Assembly (NCBI GenBank): GCA_041987545.1
Contig: JBHIWH010000006.1
Coordinates: forward strand, 1 to 64,000
Origin: JAJRXR01 sp041987545
GTDB taxonomy: Bacteria > Planctomycetota > Phycisphaerae > Phycisphaerales > UBA1924
DNA length: 64,000 nucleotides
Reading direction: 5' to 3'
Shown: positions 52,401 through 59,030 of the stretch, piece by piece
How positions within the stretch are numbered: the stretch's first letter is position 1
Layout of the letters: each line of letters starts with the position of its first letter
The notes under the pieces: generated by a model
Databases searched by the model: none
What the model was told of the DNA's origin: nothing
Seen by the model: the letters and a program-made list of their open reading frames with translations, nothing else
Translations under genes and position numbers: made by a program

Positions 52401-53686
52401 GCCCCCAGCTGCTGCCCGGCGTGCCCGTCAAGCCCTTGGAGCCCTCGGCGAGCGCGCCCACGGACCGCGCGCTGCTCGTCTCCCGCACGCGATCGGAGCT
52501 GACGCTGGTCGTTTCCGGGCCGGCGGGCGTGGAGTCTGTGTGGGCCAGGCCCCTGGGAGACGGGGCCCGGGTCGTGCGGATGGACGCCGCGGGCGTGCTG
52601 ATCCACTCGGGCGAGGGTGGCGAGGGCGGGTTCACGCGGCTGGCGCTCGACGACGGGCGGGAGCTGTGGTCGATCGAGCCGCTGGGCCGCACGCTGTCGG
52701 CGCTGAGCGACCGGGCGCCCGGGGCGGGCGGAGGGCCCGTGGGCGCGCGCCGGTTCGAATCCCCGCTCGACGGCGCCGTCGCGCCCGACGCGCTGGTGCT
52801 CTCGCTCGACGACCAGACGCTCGTCGTCGCCGACCGGCTCGGGCGCATCATCGCGCACGACATGACGACGGGCGACGAGCTCTGGACCCGGCGTTCGCGC
52901 CTCGCGTGGATCCACGACCTGGACGTCGGCGCCGGGCTGGTCGCGCTGGGCGGCGTCCGCCCGGACGCGGAGGGCGCCGCCGGCTGGACCCCCGCCATCG
53001 AGGCCCTGGACGCCCGCACGGGCGAGGTCATCAGCCCGATCGAGGGTGTCTCCAGCGAGGTGCGCTGGGTGCGGATGGGCGAGTCGGGCGACCTGATCGC
53101 CGGGCTGGCGGCCGCGATCGTCTCGCTGAACGTTGTCGAGGGGCGGGTGAACTGGGTGACCAGCTCGCGGGCGACCGACGGCAGCCGCGGCGCCTGGCTG
53201 ATGGGCGCCCAGATGGTGATCATGGACGCCGACGGGCGACTGTGGCTGGGCGACAACGCGGGCGGGTCCATCCGCGCTCAGGAGCTGGACGCGGACGTGG
53301 GCGACGGCGGGTGGGTGGACGTGCACCGGGCCGGCGGGCGGGTGCTCGTCGCCACCGAGGAGGGCGTGCGCCTGTACGACGCGGACGGCCGGACCGTCGG
53401 CGCCGACGCGCTGGCCAGCGACGGGCGGACGCTCGCGCCGGCGCTGGCCCGCGGGCTGGTCGTGGTGCTCGAGCGGCGCGAGCCGGGGCTCGACGCGCCC
53501 CGGGGAGACGCGGGCGAGAGCTGGGTGCACGTGCTCGACACGTCGTCGGCGAGGCTGCGGGGCAGCTACGACCTGCCGATGGTCGCCGAGCCCGCGGGCG
53601 TCGCCGTCATCGACGGGCACGTGCTCGTGGGCATGGGGGACGCGACGATGGTCGCCTCCGCGCCCGCGTCCGAGGGCGAGCCCTGA
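49475..53686 (+). CDS. Very large secreted protein with two PQQ-propeller parts and TPR-like helices
   Basis: A 1403-residue exported protein with a signal peptide (FVSALIAASLALGAVPAPAPA). Residues about 30-200 are helical TPR-like repeats. Residues about 270-640 carry PQQ-like propeller strands (VALDRHSGEIFWSADV, VVGLDVRDGSLRWSRLV, EAIDAGSGAPVWVRRF). A middle helical section (about 680-960) again looks TPR-like. A second propeller follows (RLALDDGRELWSIEPLG, IAHDMTTGDELWTRRS, EALDARTGEVISPIEG). Each propeller has the A/W docking pattern of outer-membrane scaffolds such as BamB, but the combination is much larger. Probably a periplasmic interaction platform; function unknown. AAGGAG precedes the ATG. 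Confidence 0.8.
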   Translation: MARFVSALIAASLALGAVPAPAPAQPDNPVFLDDSPLASDTLRRLDDLVSIESWAEAARVLQRLLDDEGARVLPSEADPDLFVPVRRVVHERLLASPELLERYREAENETARAMVESGRAAEAERSRLLTPWGYEAALRVSQELLESARFRAAAAMLAQLETHPDRAGDPGADAVRLLAQVARYIDDEDIAARAARWAEQSGIAAPETRRIEPPAGLRADSVGALGRERGPEVDLGALGREPLRSEPLSPIDPLVFDAPAELRDQRPGERTRQRTFAWSMPTVVGDTLYVSDGITVSAWDRFTLSPIWRRRIGPPAGQGSRDRWIEATRQRLGQSLEDSSSVTIDGDLLLTASGFARSGRREDGGEVVALDRHSGEIFWSADVSSLDETLRDASVRGPVVVVDGTAVVAARKSVRARRLLSEYVVGLDVRDGSLRWSRLVASAGSLPFQQVGRVARAGVGHRGVYVRADEIGAVEAIDAGSGAPVWVRRFTPAAMYRPTSTPPWSTAAPIIDGDSVILISPDGEEIIRLDIATGAVLARRPSADFASPDYLVRVGGSLAAVAPERVSFVDVRRFHADAVRMGAAIDPAIVSGRATPAGGRLLLPTHEGVVVFDPMRPRDPARVQLDLTGNLLALEGQLVAVGEFEAHSYLEWSVASSLLEERMRRAPEDPAPAATLAELAFRAGEHERIAPAADHALRALRGAGDDPAARRVADRLFRSLLAMVRSEGGAPGEPTIGVVSTRRELIDRLGRLAREPEQRVAHLMALGSLRDRTGDAGGAIDAYQSVLADPALSGATWRGAELAVRAQLEATRRVRAVVLRHGHDAYRAFDAQARVELGLVPPADGAALAELARRYPAAAVTPELWSRAAAEYERAGRPHASERALRSALAAARLLEDSGAPVAPEQLGEIVGRLATSLARRARADEAAELIDRLRDERPGVTPTRDGAPVDIASLTRQPPRGRLPVIGTRLSTGERPQLLPGVPVKPLEPSASAPTDRALLVSRTRSELTLVVSGPAGVESVWARPLGDGARVVRMDAAGVLIHSGEGGEGGFTRLALDDGRELWSIEPLGRTLSALSDRAPGAGGGPVGARRFESPLDGAVAPDALVLSLDDQTLVVADRLGRIIAHDMTTGDELWTRRSRLAWIHDLDVGAGLVALGGVRPDAEGAAGWTPAIEALDARTGEVISPIEGVSSEVRWVRMGESGDLIAGLAAAIVSLNVVEGRVNWVTSSRATDGSRGAWLMGAQMVIMDADGRLWLGDNAGGSIRAQELDADVGDGGWVDVHRAGGRVLVATEEGVRLYDADGRTVGADALASDGRTLAPALARGLVVVLERREPGLDAPRGDAGESWVHVLDTSSARLRGSYDLPMVAEPAGVAVIDGHVLVGMGDATMVASAPASEGEP

Positions 53687-53695
53687 GCACGGGCC

Positions 53696-54847
53696 TCACC
53701 CGATCGTGAGGATGTCCGCGTCGGCCTCGGAGATCCGGGCGTCGAGCGAGGGCAGTTGCTCCTTGAGCTTCCGCGCCAGCCGCGGCAGGTATCCCCGCTC
53801 CGTGTTCGTGTGCCCGGCGAGCAGCACGCCCACGCCCTTGTGCAGCGCCGCCACGATCTCGTGGTGCTTCATCTCGCCCGTGACGAACAGCTCGCACCCG
53901 TCGGCGGCGGCCAGGGGCAGCATCGATCCGCCGGCGCCCGGCACGACGCCGATCGTCGTGAACGTCTCGCGATCGTCGGGCAGGGCGTACCGAACGCGGG
54001 CCCGCCCCAGGTGCGTCTTGAACCGCTCGCACAGCTCGCCGATGCTCGCGGGCCGATCCAGCAGCAGCCGCCGCCCGGCGCCGATCCGCCGCCTTGGCTT
54101 GCCCATCAGCTCGTAGACGTCGAACGCGGGCTCCTCGTACGGGTGGAACTCGCGGAGGGTCTTGAGCGCGATCGGCAGCGCGTGCCTCGAGCAGACCATC
54201 TCGAGGCGGAGCTCGTCCACGCGTTCGAGCCTGCCGGCCTCGCCGACCGCCGGGTTGGTCTTGTCGCTGCCCAGGAACGTGCCCGTGCCGGGCGAGGCGA
54301 AAGAGCAGACGCGGTACTCGCCGATCACGCCCGCGCCGCCCGTGGCCAGCGCCCCGCGCAGCTCGTCGGCGCGGTCGGGGGGCACGAACGTCACGATCTT
54401 GACCGACTGCTCCGGGTCGCGCTCGACGTGCGGCGCGAGGCTCCGGCAGTCGCCCGCGATGACGTCCTCCTTCGCCTTGCCGGGCGACGCGCTGAGCCCC
54501 TCGCACAGCCAGTCGGTGATCCCTCCCTCGGCCGCGTCGAGCGCGGTGTGGGGTGTGTAGATCGCCATCCCCGCGGCGATCGCGCCCCGGATGATCCGCT
54601 CGGGGGCGCTCGCGTCGGTCAGGCGCCCGAGGTCCTGCCAGATGGGCGGGTGGTAGGCGATGATCGCCGAGGCGTTCATCCCGACCGCCTCGGCGAGCAC
54701 ACGCTCGGTCAGGTCGATCGTCAGCAGCACCGGCCCGCGCACCTCGTCGCCGGGCGTCCCGACCTGCAGCCCCACCCGGTCCCACTCCTCGGCGTAGGCC
54801 GACGGGGCGATCGACTCCATCGCGTTGACCAGGTCGCGCACGTGCAT
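53696..54847 (-). CDS. Nif3-like dinuclear metal centre protein, long form
   Basis: A 383-residue member of the NIF3/YbgI family in its long form, which carries a PII-like insertion between the two halves. The N-terminal half has LQVGTPGDEVRGPVLLTIDLT and AYHPPIWQDL with metal-binding His; TPHTALDAAEGG follows. The C-terminal half has FVTGEMKHHEIVAAL and LAGHTNTERGYLPRL supplying His/Glu ligands. These hexameric proteins may be cyclohydrolase-like, but the true role is unsettled. A TAGAAT box (54878-54883) and AAAGGA before the ATG support a leadered transcript. It diverges from ispE. Confidence 0.88.
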   Translation of the reverse strand: MHVRDLVNAMESIAPSAYAEEWDRVGLQVGTPGDEVRGPVLLTIDLTERVLAEAVGMNASAIIAYHPPIWQDLGRLTDASAPERIIRGAIAAGMAIYTPHTALDAAEGGITDWLCEGLSASPGKAKEDVIAGDCRSLAPHVERDPEQSVKIVTFVPPDRADELRGALATGGAGVIGEYRVCSFASPGTGTFLGSDKTNPAVGEAGRLERVDELRLEMVCSRHALPIALKTLREFHPYEEPAFDVYELMGKPRRRIGAGRRLLLDRPASIGELCERFKTHLGRARVRYALPDDRETFTTIGVVPGAGGSMLPLAAADGCELFVTGEMKHHEIVAALHKGVGVLLAGHTNTERGYLPRLARKLKEQLPSLDARISEADADILTIG

Positions 54848-54877
54848 GGGCGGTCCTTTCGTGTGCTCGGGCGGCTG

Positions 54878-54883
54878 ATTCTA
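54878..54883 (-). promoter_or_regulatory. -10-like TAGAAT before the Nif3-like gene
   Basis: On the minus strand TAGAAT lies 30 bases before the ATG at 54847, with AAAGGA as Shine-Dalgarno sequence in between. The divergent ispE box is 17 bases away. Confidence 0.45.
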
Positions 54884-54900
54884 GAGGCGGCGCCCGCCCG

Positions 54901-54906
54901 TACGAT
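54901..54906 (+). promoter_or_regulatory. -10-like hexamer TACGAT 5 bases before ispE GTG
   Basis: TACGAT is followed by five bases and the GTG at 54912. No Shine-Dalgarno sequence is present, so a leaderless transcript is predicted. Confidence 0.5.
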
Positions 54907-54911
54907 CCGCC

Positions 54912-55799
54912 GTGAGCCCGCCCGAGGCCAACGCGATCGAGACCCGCGTGCACGCGAAGATCAACCTCGCGCTCTCGGTCGGCCCGCCCATCCCGGCGGG
55001 CGAGCCGGGCGAGGGGCTCCACCCGATCTGCTCCTGGATGGCCTGCATCGACCTGGCCGACACGCTCCGGGTCGAGCGGCTGGGCGAGGGCGAGCAGAGC
55101 GTCTTCGACCTGGCCCGCGACGACGGCGCCCCGGTCGGGTGGGAGGCCGGGGACGACCTCGCGGTCCGAGCGCTGCGGGCGCTGGAGACGCACGCCGGGC
55201 GCCCGCTCCCGGCCCGCCTGACGCTGCGCAAGTCGATCCCGGACGGCGGGGGCCTGGGCGGGGGCTCGGGCGACGCGGCGGCCGTCCTGCAAGCCATCGA
55301 CGAGCTGTTCGGGCTGTCGCTCGGTATCGATCGTCTCGGGAAGGTCTCGAAGTCCATCGGCTCGGACGTGGCATTCTTCCTGGACGAGCACGCGCCGCCC
55401 CGCCCGGCGATCGTCTCGGGCCTTGGAGATCGGATCGACCGGGTCGCGCGCGTTGAGCAGCAGCTGACGCTCGTCTGCCCGCCGTTCGGGTGCCGCACCG
55501 GCGCGGTCTACCGCGCGTACGACGCGGCGCCGAACCCGCTGCGGGCGCACGAGGTGGCGCAACTGGTCAAGGCCGGCGGCGTGGACCCGCGGCGGCTGTT
55601 CAACGACCTGGCGCCGGCGGCCGAGCGGGTCGAGCCGGCGCTGGCCGAGCTCCGAGCGCGGCTGGCCGACGCCCTGGGACTTCCGGTGCACATGTCCGGC
55701 TCGGGCTCGACGCTGTTCGTGGTGGGGGGGGCCGACGTCGCCGAGCGGGCGCGGGCCGCGGCGCCCGAGTGCCGGGTCATCCCGACGCGGCTGGTCTGA
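54912..55799 (+). CDS. ispE: 4-diphosphocytidyl-2-C-methyl-D-erythritol kinase
   Basis: A 295-residue GHMP kinase of normal IspE length. The N-terminus has the Lys/Asn pair (VHAKINLALSVG) and the substrate-contacting EGLHPICSWM. The Gly-rich ATP loop is IPDGGGLGGGSGDAAAVL, with the catalytic Asp in SIGSDVAFFL. The C-terminal motif HMSGSGSTLFVV is also present. It phosphorylates CDP-methylerythritol in the MEP route to isoprenoids. GTG start. The ROK gene begins 20 bases downstream with its own -10-like box. Confidence 0.94.
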   Translation: MSPPEANAIETRVHAKINLALSVGPPIPAGEPGEGLHPICSWMACIDLADTLRVERLGEGEQSVFDLARDDGAPVGWEAGDDLAVRALRALETHAGRPLPARLTLRKSIPDGGGLGGGSGDAAAVLQAIDELFGLSLGIDRLGKVSKSIGSDVAFFLDEHAPPRPAIVSGLGDRIDRVARVEQQLTLVCPPFGCRTGAVYRAYDAAPNPLRAHEVAQLVKAGGVDPRRLFNDLAPAAERVEPALAELRARLADALGLPVHMSGSGSTLFVVGGADVAERARAAAPECRVIPTRLV

Positions 55800-55807
55800 G
55801 CGGGGCG

Positions 55808-55813
55808 TACACT
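55808..55813 (+). promoter_or_regulatory. -10-like hexamer TACACT 6 bases before ROK kinase ATG
   Basis: GCGTACACTCGCG lies 6 bases before the ATG at 55820. No Shine-Dalgarno sequence is present. Confidence 0.5.
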
Positions 55814-55819
55814 CGCGCC

Positions 55820-56794
55820 ATGCCCGGCCAGAGCAAACCCATCCGAGTCGGCGTGGACCTGGGCGGGACGAACATCCAGACGGGCGTCGTGGACGCGTCG
55901 GCCAAGATCCTGGGCCGCGACAAGCGGAAGACCGACGCCGACGTCGGCTACGAGGGCGTGCTGGAGCGGATCGTGGCCGGCATCCGGGCCGCGTGCGAGG
56001 ACGCGGGGGTCGCGCTGGACGATCTGGCGAGCGTCGGGGTCGGGGCGCCGGGGCCGGTCGAGCCGGGCACGGGCACGGTGGTCACCGCCGTCAACCTCCG
56101 CTGGGACGGGGCTCCCCTGGCCCGCGACCTGGCCCGGGAGCTGCAACGACCCGTCGCCGTGGGCAACGACGCGGACGTGGCGCTGTTCGGCGAGTGGAAG
56201 CACGGCGCCGCCCGGGGCGCGACCGACGCGCTGGGCGTCTGGGTCGGGACCGGGGTCGGGGGCGCGCTCATCCTGAACGAGCGCCCGTACCACGGCTCGT
56301 TCCACACCGCCGGCGAGATCGGGCACATCCACTTCCGCCCGTTCAACCCGCCCGGCATGCGCTCGCTCGAGCACAACTGCTCGCGCACCGCGATCGTCGA
56401 TCGGATCCGACACCTGATCAGGTCGAACCGCGAGTCGATGATCACGGACCTGATCGGGGGCAAGTCGCAGAAGATCAAGTCCCGGCACCTGGCCGAGGCG
56501 TACCGCAAAGGCGATGCGCTGGTCCGCGAGGTGATCGACGAGTCGGCCGAGAGCACCGGGATCGCCGTCGGCGGGATCGTCACGCTGCTCTCGCTCGAGT
56601 GCGTCGTCGTGGGTGGCGGACTGACCGAGGCGCTGGGCGAGGCGTACGTGTCGATCGTGCGCGACGCGGCGCGCAACGTCGCCTTCCCGAACGCGTGCAA
56701 GGCGGTCCGCGTCGTCGAGTCGGCGCTGGGCGACGACGCGGGGATCATCGGCGCGGCCGAGCTGGCGGCGCTGGGCGCGCAGCACGGCGCATAA
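55820..56794 (+). CDS. ROK-family sugar kinase lacking the cysteine zinc site
   Basis: A 324-residue protein with ROK/actin-like ATPase features: phosphate 1 motif VGVDLGGTNIQTGVV, GVGAPGPVEPGTGTVV, GNDADVALFGEWKHGAA with the catalytic Asp, phosphate 2 VGTGVGGALILN, and adenosine motif VVVGGGLTEALG. GEIGHIHF supplies the His metal ligand, but the CxCGxxGCxE zinc motif that normally follows is absent; the region instead reads RSLEHNCSRTAI with one Cys. Likely a glucose or amino-sugar kinase; substrate specificity cannot be assigned. A terminator follows. Confidence 0.9.
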   Translation: MPGQSKPIRVGVDLGGTNIQTGVVDASAKILGRDKRKTDADVGYEGVLERIVAGIRAACEDAGVALDDLASVGVGAPGPVEPGTGTVVTAVNLRWDGAPLARDLARELQRPVAVGNDADVALFGEWKHGAARGATDALGVWVGTGVGGALILNERPYHGSFHTAGEIGHIHFRPFNPPGMRSLEHNCSRTAIVDRIRHLIRSNRESMITDLIGGKSQKIKSRHLAEAYRKGDALVREVIDESAESTGIAVGGIVTLLSLECVVVGGGLTEALGEAYVSIVRDAARNVAFPNACKAVRVVESALGDDAGIIGAAELAALGAQHGA

Positions 56795-56799
56795 ACAAC

Positions 56800-56822
56800 G
56801 CGGCCCGGGTGGACCGGGCCGC
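56800..56822. terminator. Bidirectional hairpin between ROK gene and flgM
   Basis: A perfect 9-bp stem GCGGCCCGG/CCGGGCCGC with loop GTGGA, extended by one C-G pair. On the minus strand GTTGTTT follows, so it can serve flgM; it also lies 6 bases after the ROK stop. The T-tails are weak. Confidence 0.6.
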
Positions 56823-56853
56823 GCGTCATTGGGTCATGATTGTGAACGAGCGG

Positions 56854-57150
56854 CTACGACTCGCCGAGTTCCTGGACCAGGGCGTCGATGGCGGCGTCGA
56901 CCTTCTCGGGGGTGTCGTACGCGCCCGACTCGATCTGGCCGCGGATCTCCTGGACCAGCTCCTCGCGGATGTCGGGGACCTGGCGGAGCCTGGCGAGATA
57001 CCGGGCCATGTCGGACACCTGCACCTGGTCGCCGCCGCCCGACCGCCGGGCGGAGCCGGCGTCGCTCCCCGGGGTGGCCCGGCGCGGCGCGTCGCTCACG
57101 CGTCCGACTCGTCCCGGGCTGCCCGCCTCGATGGGGGAAATTCCTGTCAT
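56854..57150 (-). CDS. flgM: Anti-sigma-28 factor FlgM
   Basis: A 98-residue protein. The N-terminal half is disordered (Gly/Ser/Arg-rich, typical for FlgM). The C-terminal half has the family pattern: VQVSDMARYLARL, PDIREELVQEIRGQIESGAYDTP, VDAAIDALVQEL. FlgM binds and holds sigma-28 (FliA) until the flagellar hook is complete and FlgM is exported. ATG 57150 is chosen because AAGGAGG ends 5 bases upstream; an earlier start at 57168 lacks one. It stands alone without flagellar structural genes nearby, but the neighbouring glycosylation operon supports motility functions. Confidence 0.85.
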   Translation of the reverse strand: MTGISPIEAGSPGRVGRVSDAPRRATPGSDAGSARRSGGGDQVQVSDMARYLARLRQVPDIREELVQEIRGQIESGAYDTPEKVDAAIDALVQELGES

Positions 57151-57331
57151 TCGAGCCTCCTTCGCCACGCGTCCGGCCGGACGCGCCCACCTCTAGATCC
57201 AGTCGCCCTTGGGCGCCACCTGTCCATCCCTTGTGGAACTATCGTCGGGGCTCGCCGAGTCCCTGCAAATTCGGAAAGCCACACAAGATGTTGGCAACCG
57301 CTTACGCCAGAACCGCTTAGATTGTATAACG

Positions 57332-58264
57332 ATGAACCGGACTTCCCAGAATAAACGTGCCCCCGCCTCCCGCGTCCTGTGGGCCCTCGCGGCCGCGACC
57401 CCCCTGGTTCTGGGTGGGTGCGGCGGCGGCGGCGGGCAGACGCGGTCCGACCCCTCGCCCGAACTCCAGCGGGAAGGGCGGGCGGTGCTCAACGACGACC
57501 GCGGGCCCACGCGGCCGGCCCGCTCCGGGCGGGATCAGGCGCAGCCGGTCGGGGTCGCCTCGGGCGCCCCGGCGGGCGACTCGTCGTGGACGATCGTCCT
57601 GGCCCGGCCCACGAGCAGCGAGGCGGGCGCCGCCCAGCGGCTGCTCGACGACGTCCGGGCCTTCGGCGGGGTCCCCGAGGCCCGGCTCGAGACCAGGCGG
57701 GGTCGGCCCGTGGTGGTCTACGGCCGGTACCCCTCGCCCGACGACGACCGGGCGAAGCGCGACCTGGAGAACCTCCGGGCCAAGCAGGTCGACGGCAAGC
57801 CGATCTTCGCGATGGCGTTCCTCGCCCCGCCCTCGGACGGGGCGCTGATGGGCTCGAACGCGGTGTGGGACCTGCGCACGGTCAGGCAGCGCTTCGGCGA
57901 GGACGCGCTGTACACGCTGCAGGTCGGCGTCTACACGCGTCTGGACGGGCGGTCGCCGACGACCGAGGACCTGGCCCAGTTCCGGGCGGCGGCCGAGCAG
58001 GCCGTCGCGGACCTGCGCGCCGAGGGAGAGCAGGCGTTCTACCACCACGGGCCCGGGGCGAGCACGGTCACGGTCGGCGTGTTCGGCGAATCGGACCACG
58101 ACCCGGCGGGCGGGTTCGAGTCACCCCGCCTGGCCGAGGCGCGCGAGCGGCACCCCAACAACCTCGTCAACGGCCAGGGCTACAACGAGACGCTCAGGAC
58201 CGACACCGGGCGGTCGATCCGCCGCCTGCAGCGGAGCCAGCTCGTCGCGATCCCCGCCAGGTAG
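57332..58264 (+). CDS. Lipoprotein with two SPOR-like domains
   Basis: A 310-residue lipoprotein (RVLWALAAATPLVLGGC; lipidation at Cys, followed by a Gly run). Residues about 90-160 (SSWTIVLARPTSSEAG, RPVVVYGRYPSPDDDRAK) and 190-270 (YTLQVGVYTRLDGRSPTT, STVTVGVFGESDHD) each look like a degenerate SPOR/peptidoglycan-binding fold, with the VGVYT strand the best match. If so, it would bind septal or denuded peptidoglycan; the assignment is by eye. AT-rich bases upstream include TAGATT 8 bases before the ATG and TATAAC 1 base before it. Confidence 0.7.
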   Translation: MNRTSQNKRAPASRVLWALAAATPLVLGGCGGGGGQTRSDPSPELQREGRAVLNDDRGPTRPARSGRDQAQPVGVASGAPAGDSSWTIVLARPTSSEAGAAQRLLDDVRAFGGVPEARLETRRGRPVVVYGRYPSPDDDRAKRDLENLRAKQVDGKPIFAMAFLAPPSDGALMGSNAVWDLRTVRQRFGEDALYTLQVGVYTRLDGRSPTTEDLAQFRAAAEQAVADLRAEGEQAFYHHGPGASTVTVGVFGESDHDPAGGFESPRLAEARERHPNNLVNGQGYNETLRTDTGRSIRRLQRSQLVAIPAR

Positions 58265-58270
58265 GCCGGC

Positions 58271-58894
58271 TCAGAAGTTCCCGATCCCGGCCAGCCACAG
58301 GGGCTCGATCCGGTCCACGATCCAGGGCGAATCCGGCGCGTCGCGCCGCCAGTGCAGGCGCCACCAGCTCGCGCTGGGCACGCCCGCGCCCGAGTGCCGG
58401 AGTCTGAGCTGCGTGCGTGCGGCGCCGGGCCCGTCGATCACGGCCTGCCACTCGGCCAGGCGGTGCGACTCGATGCTCGCGCTCCCGCCCGGGTATTCCT
58501 CGACCAGGCCCAGGACGATGTCGCGCCCGCTGCGCGTGTACCGGAGCTGACCACCCACGCGGACCTCGACGCCCTCGGCGAGCATCGGCCTGAGCGCGGC
58601 GGTGTCGGCGGTGGCGGTCGCGTCGACGACCTCCCGCGCCCGCGAGATCAACGCCTCGCGCGGCGTGACGACCGACGCGGCCATGGCCCACAGCCCGCCG
58701 GCCAGCGCGAGCAGCACGACCGCCGCGATCGCGCCGGCCCGGAGCTTGCCCCGCGCGTTGAGGATGAAGAACAGGACGATCGCCGCGATCGCCAGCACGA
58801 CCGCCGGGACCATCGGCGCCTCGAAGAGGTACCGCTCGGGCAGCGAGGGCTCGGGGAGCGGGACGATCTGGGGCGTGAGGTTCTCGGCTTGCAT
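58271..58894 (-). CDS. Two-span membrane protein with SnoaL-like extracytoplasmic domain
   Basis: A 207-residue protein with spans at about residues 30-50 and 55-75 (VPAVVLAIAAIVLFFIL; IAAVVLLALAGGLWAMAASV). The remainder resembles an NTF2/SnoaL-like fold (LISRAREVVDATATADTAAL, RPMLAEGVEVRVG, WWRLHWRRDAPDSPWIVDRIEP). Function unknown. ATG at 58894. It converges 6 bases from the preceding gene. Confidence 0.7.
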   Translation of the reverse strand: MQAENLTPQIVPLPEPSLPERYLFEAPMVPAVVLAIAAIVLFFILNARGKLRAGAIAAVVLLALAGGLWAMAASVVTPREALISRAREVVDATATADTAALRPMLAEGVEVRVGGQLRYTRSGRDIVLGLVEEYPGGSASIESHRLAEWQAVIDGPGAARTQLRLRHSGAGVPSASWWRLHWRRDAPDSPWIVDRIEPLWLAGIGNF

Positions 58895-59030
58895 GAAGTC
58901 TCTCGAAGCAACGGCGCGGGTCGGGGGATTGTTGCAGGCGCCGGCTCCGGGGGGCCGATCCAACGCTGTTTGGGCGTCGCGCGGCCGGTCCGCGCCCGCC
59001 CGGCCCCCGCCCGGAGCGAGCACAGCACCC

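Noticed and set aside
48824..53620. Very long open frame on the minus strand opposite the PQQ protein
   Set aside because: Long antisense frames are expected at this GC content. The plus-strand product has a signal peptide, recognisable repeats and a Shine-Dalgarno, while the minus frame is low-complexity Arg/Pro/Ala except for the short membrane protein at its end.
57291..57312. Possible sigma-54 promoter (TTGGCA ... TTACG) before the SPOR-like lipoprotein
   Set aside because: The GG and GC dinucleotides are not at the required 10-base spacing and the second element is poor.
57325..57330. TATAAC as -10 box of the 57332 gene
   Set aside because: It ends one base before the ATG, so transcription would begin inside the gene; TAGATT at 57318 is better placed.
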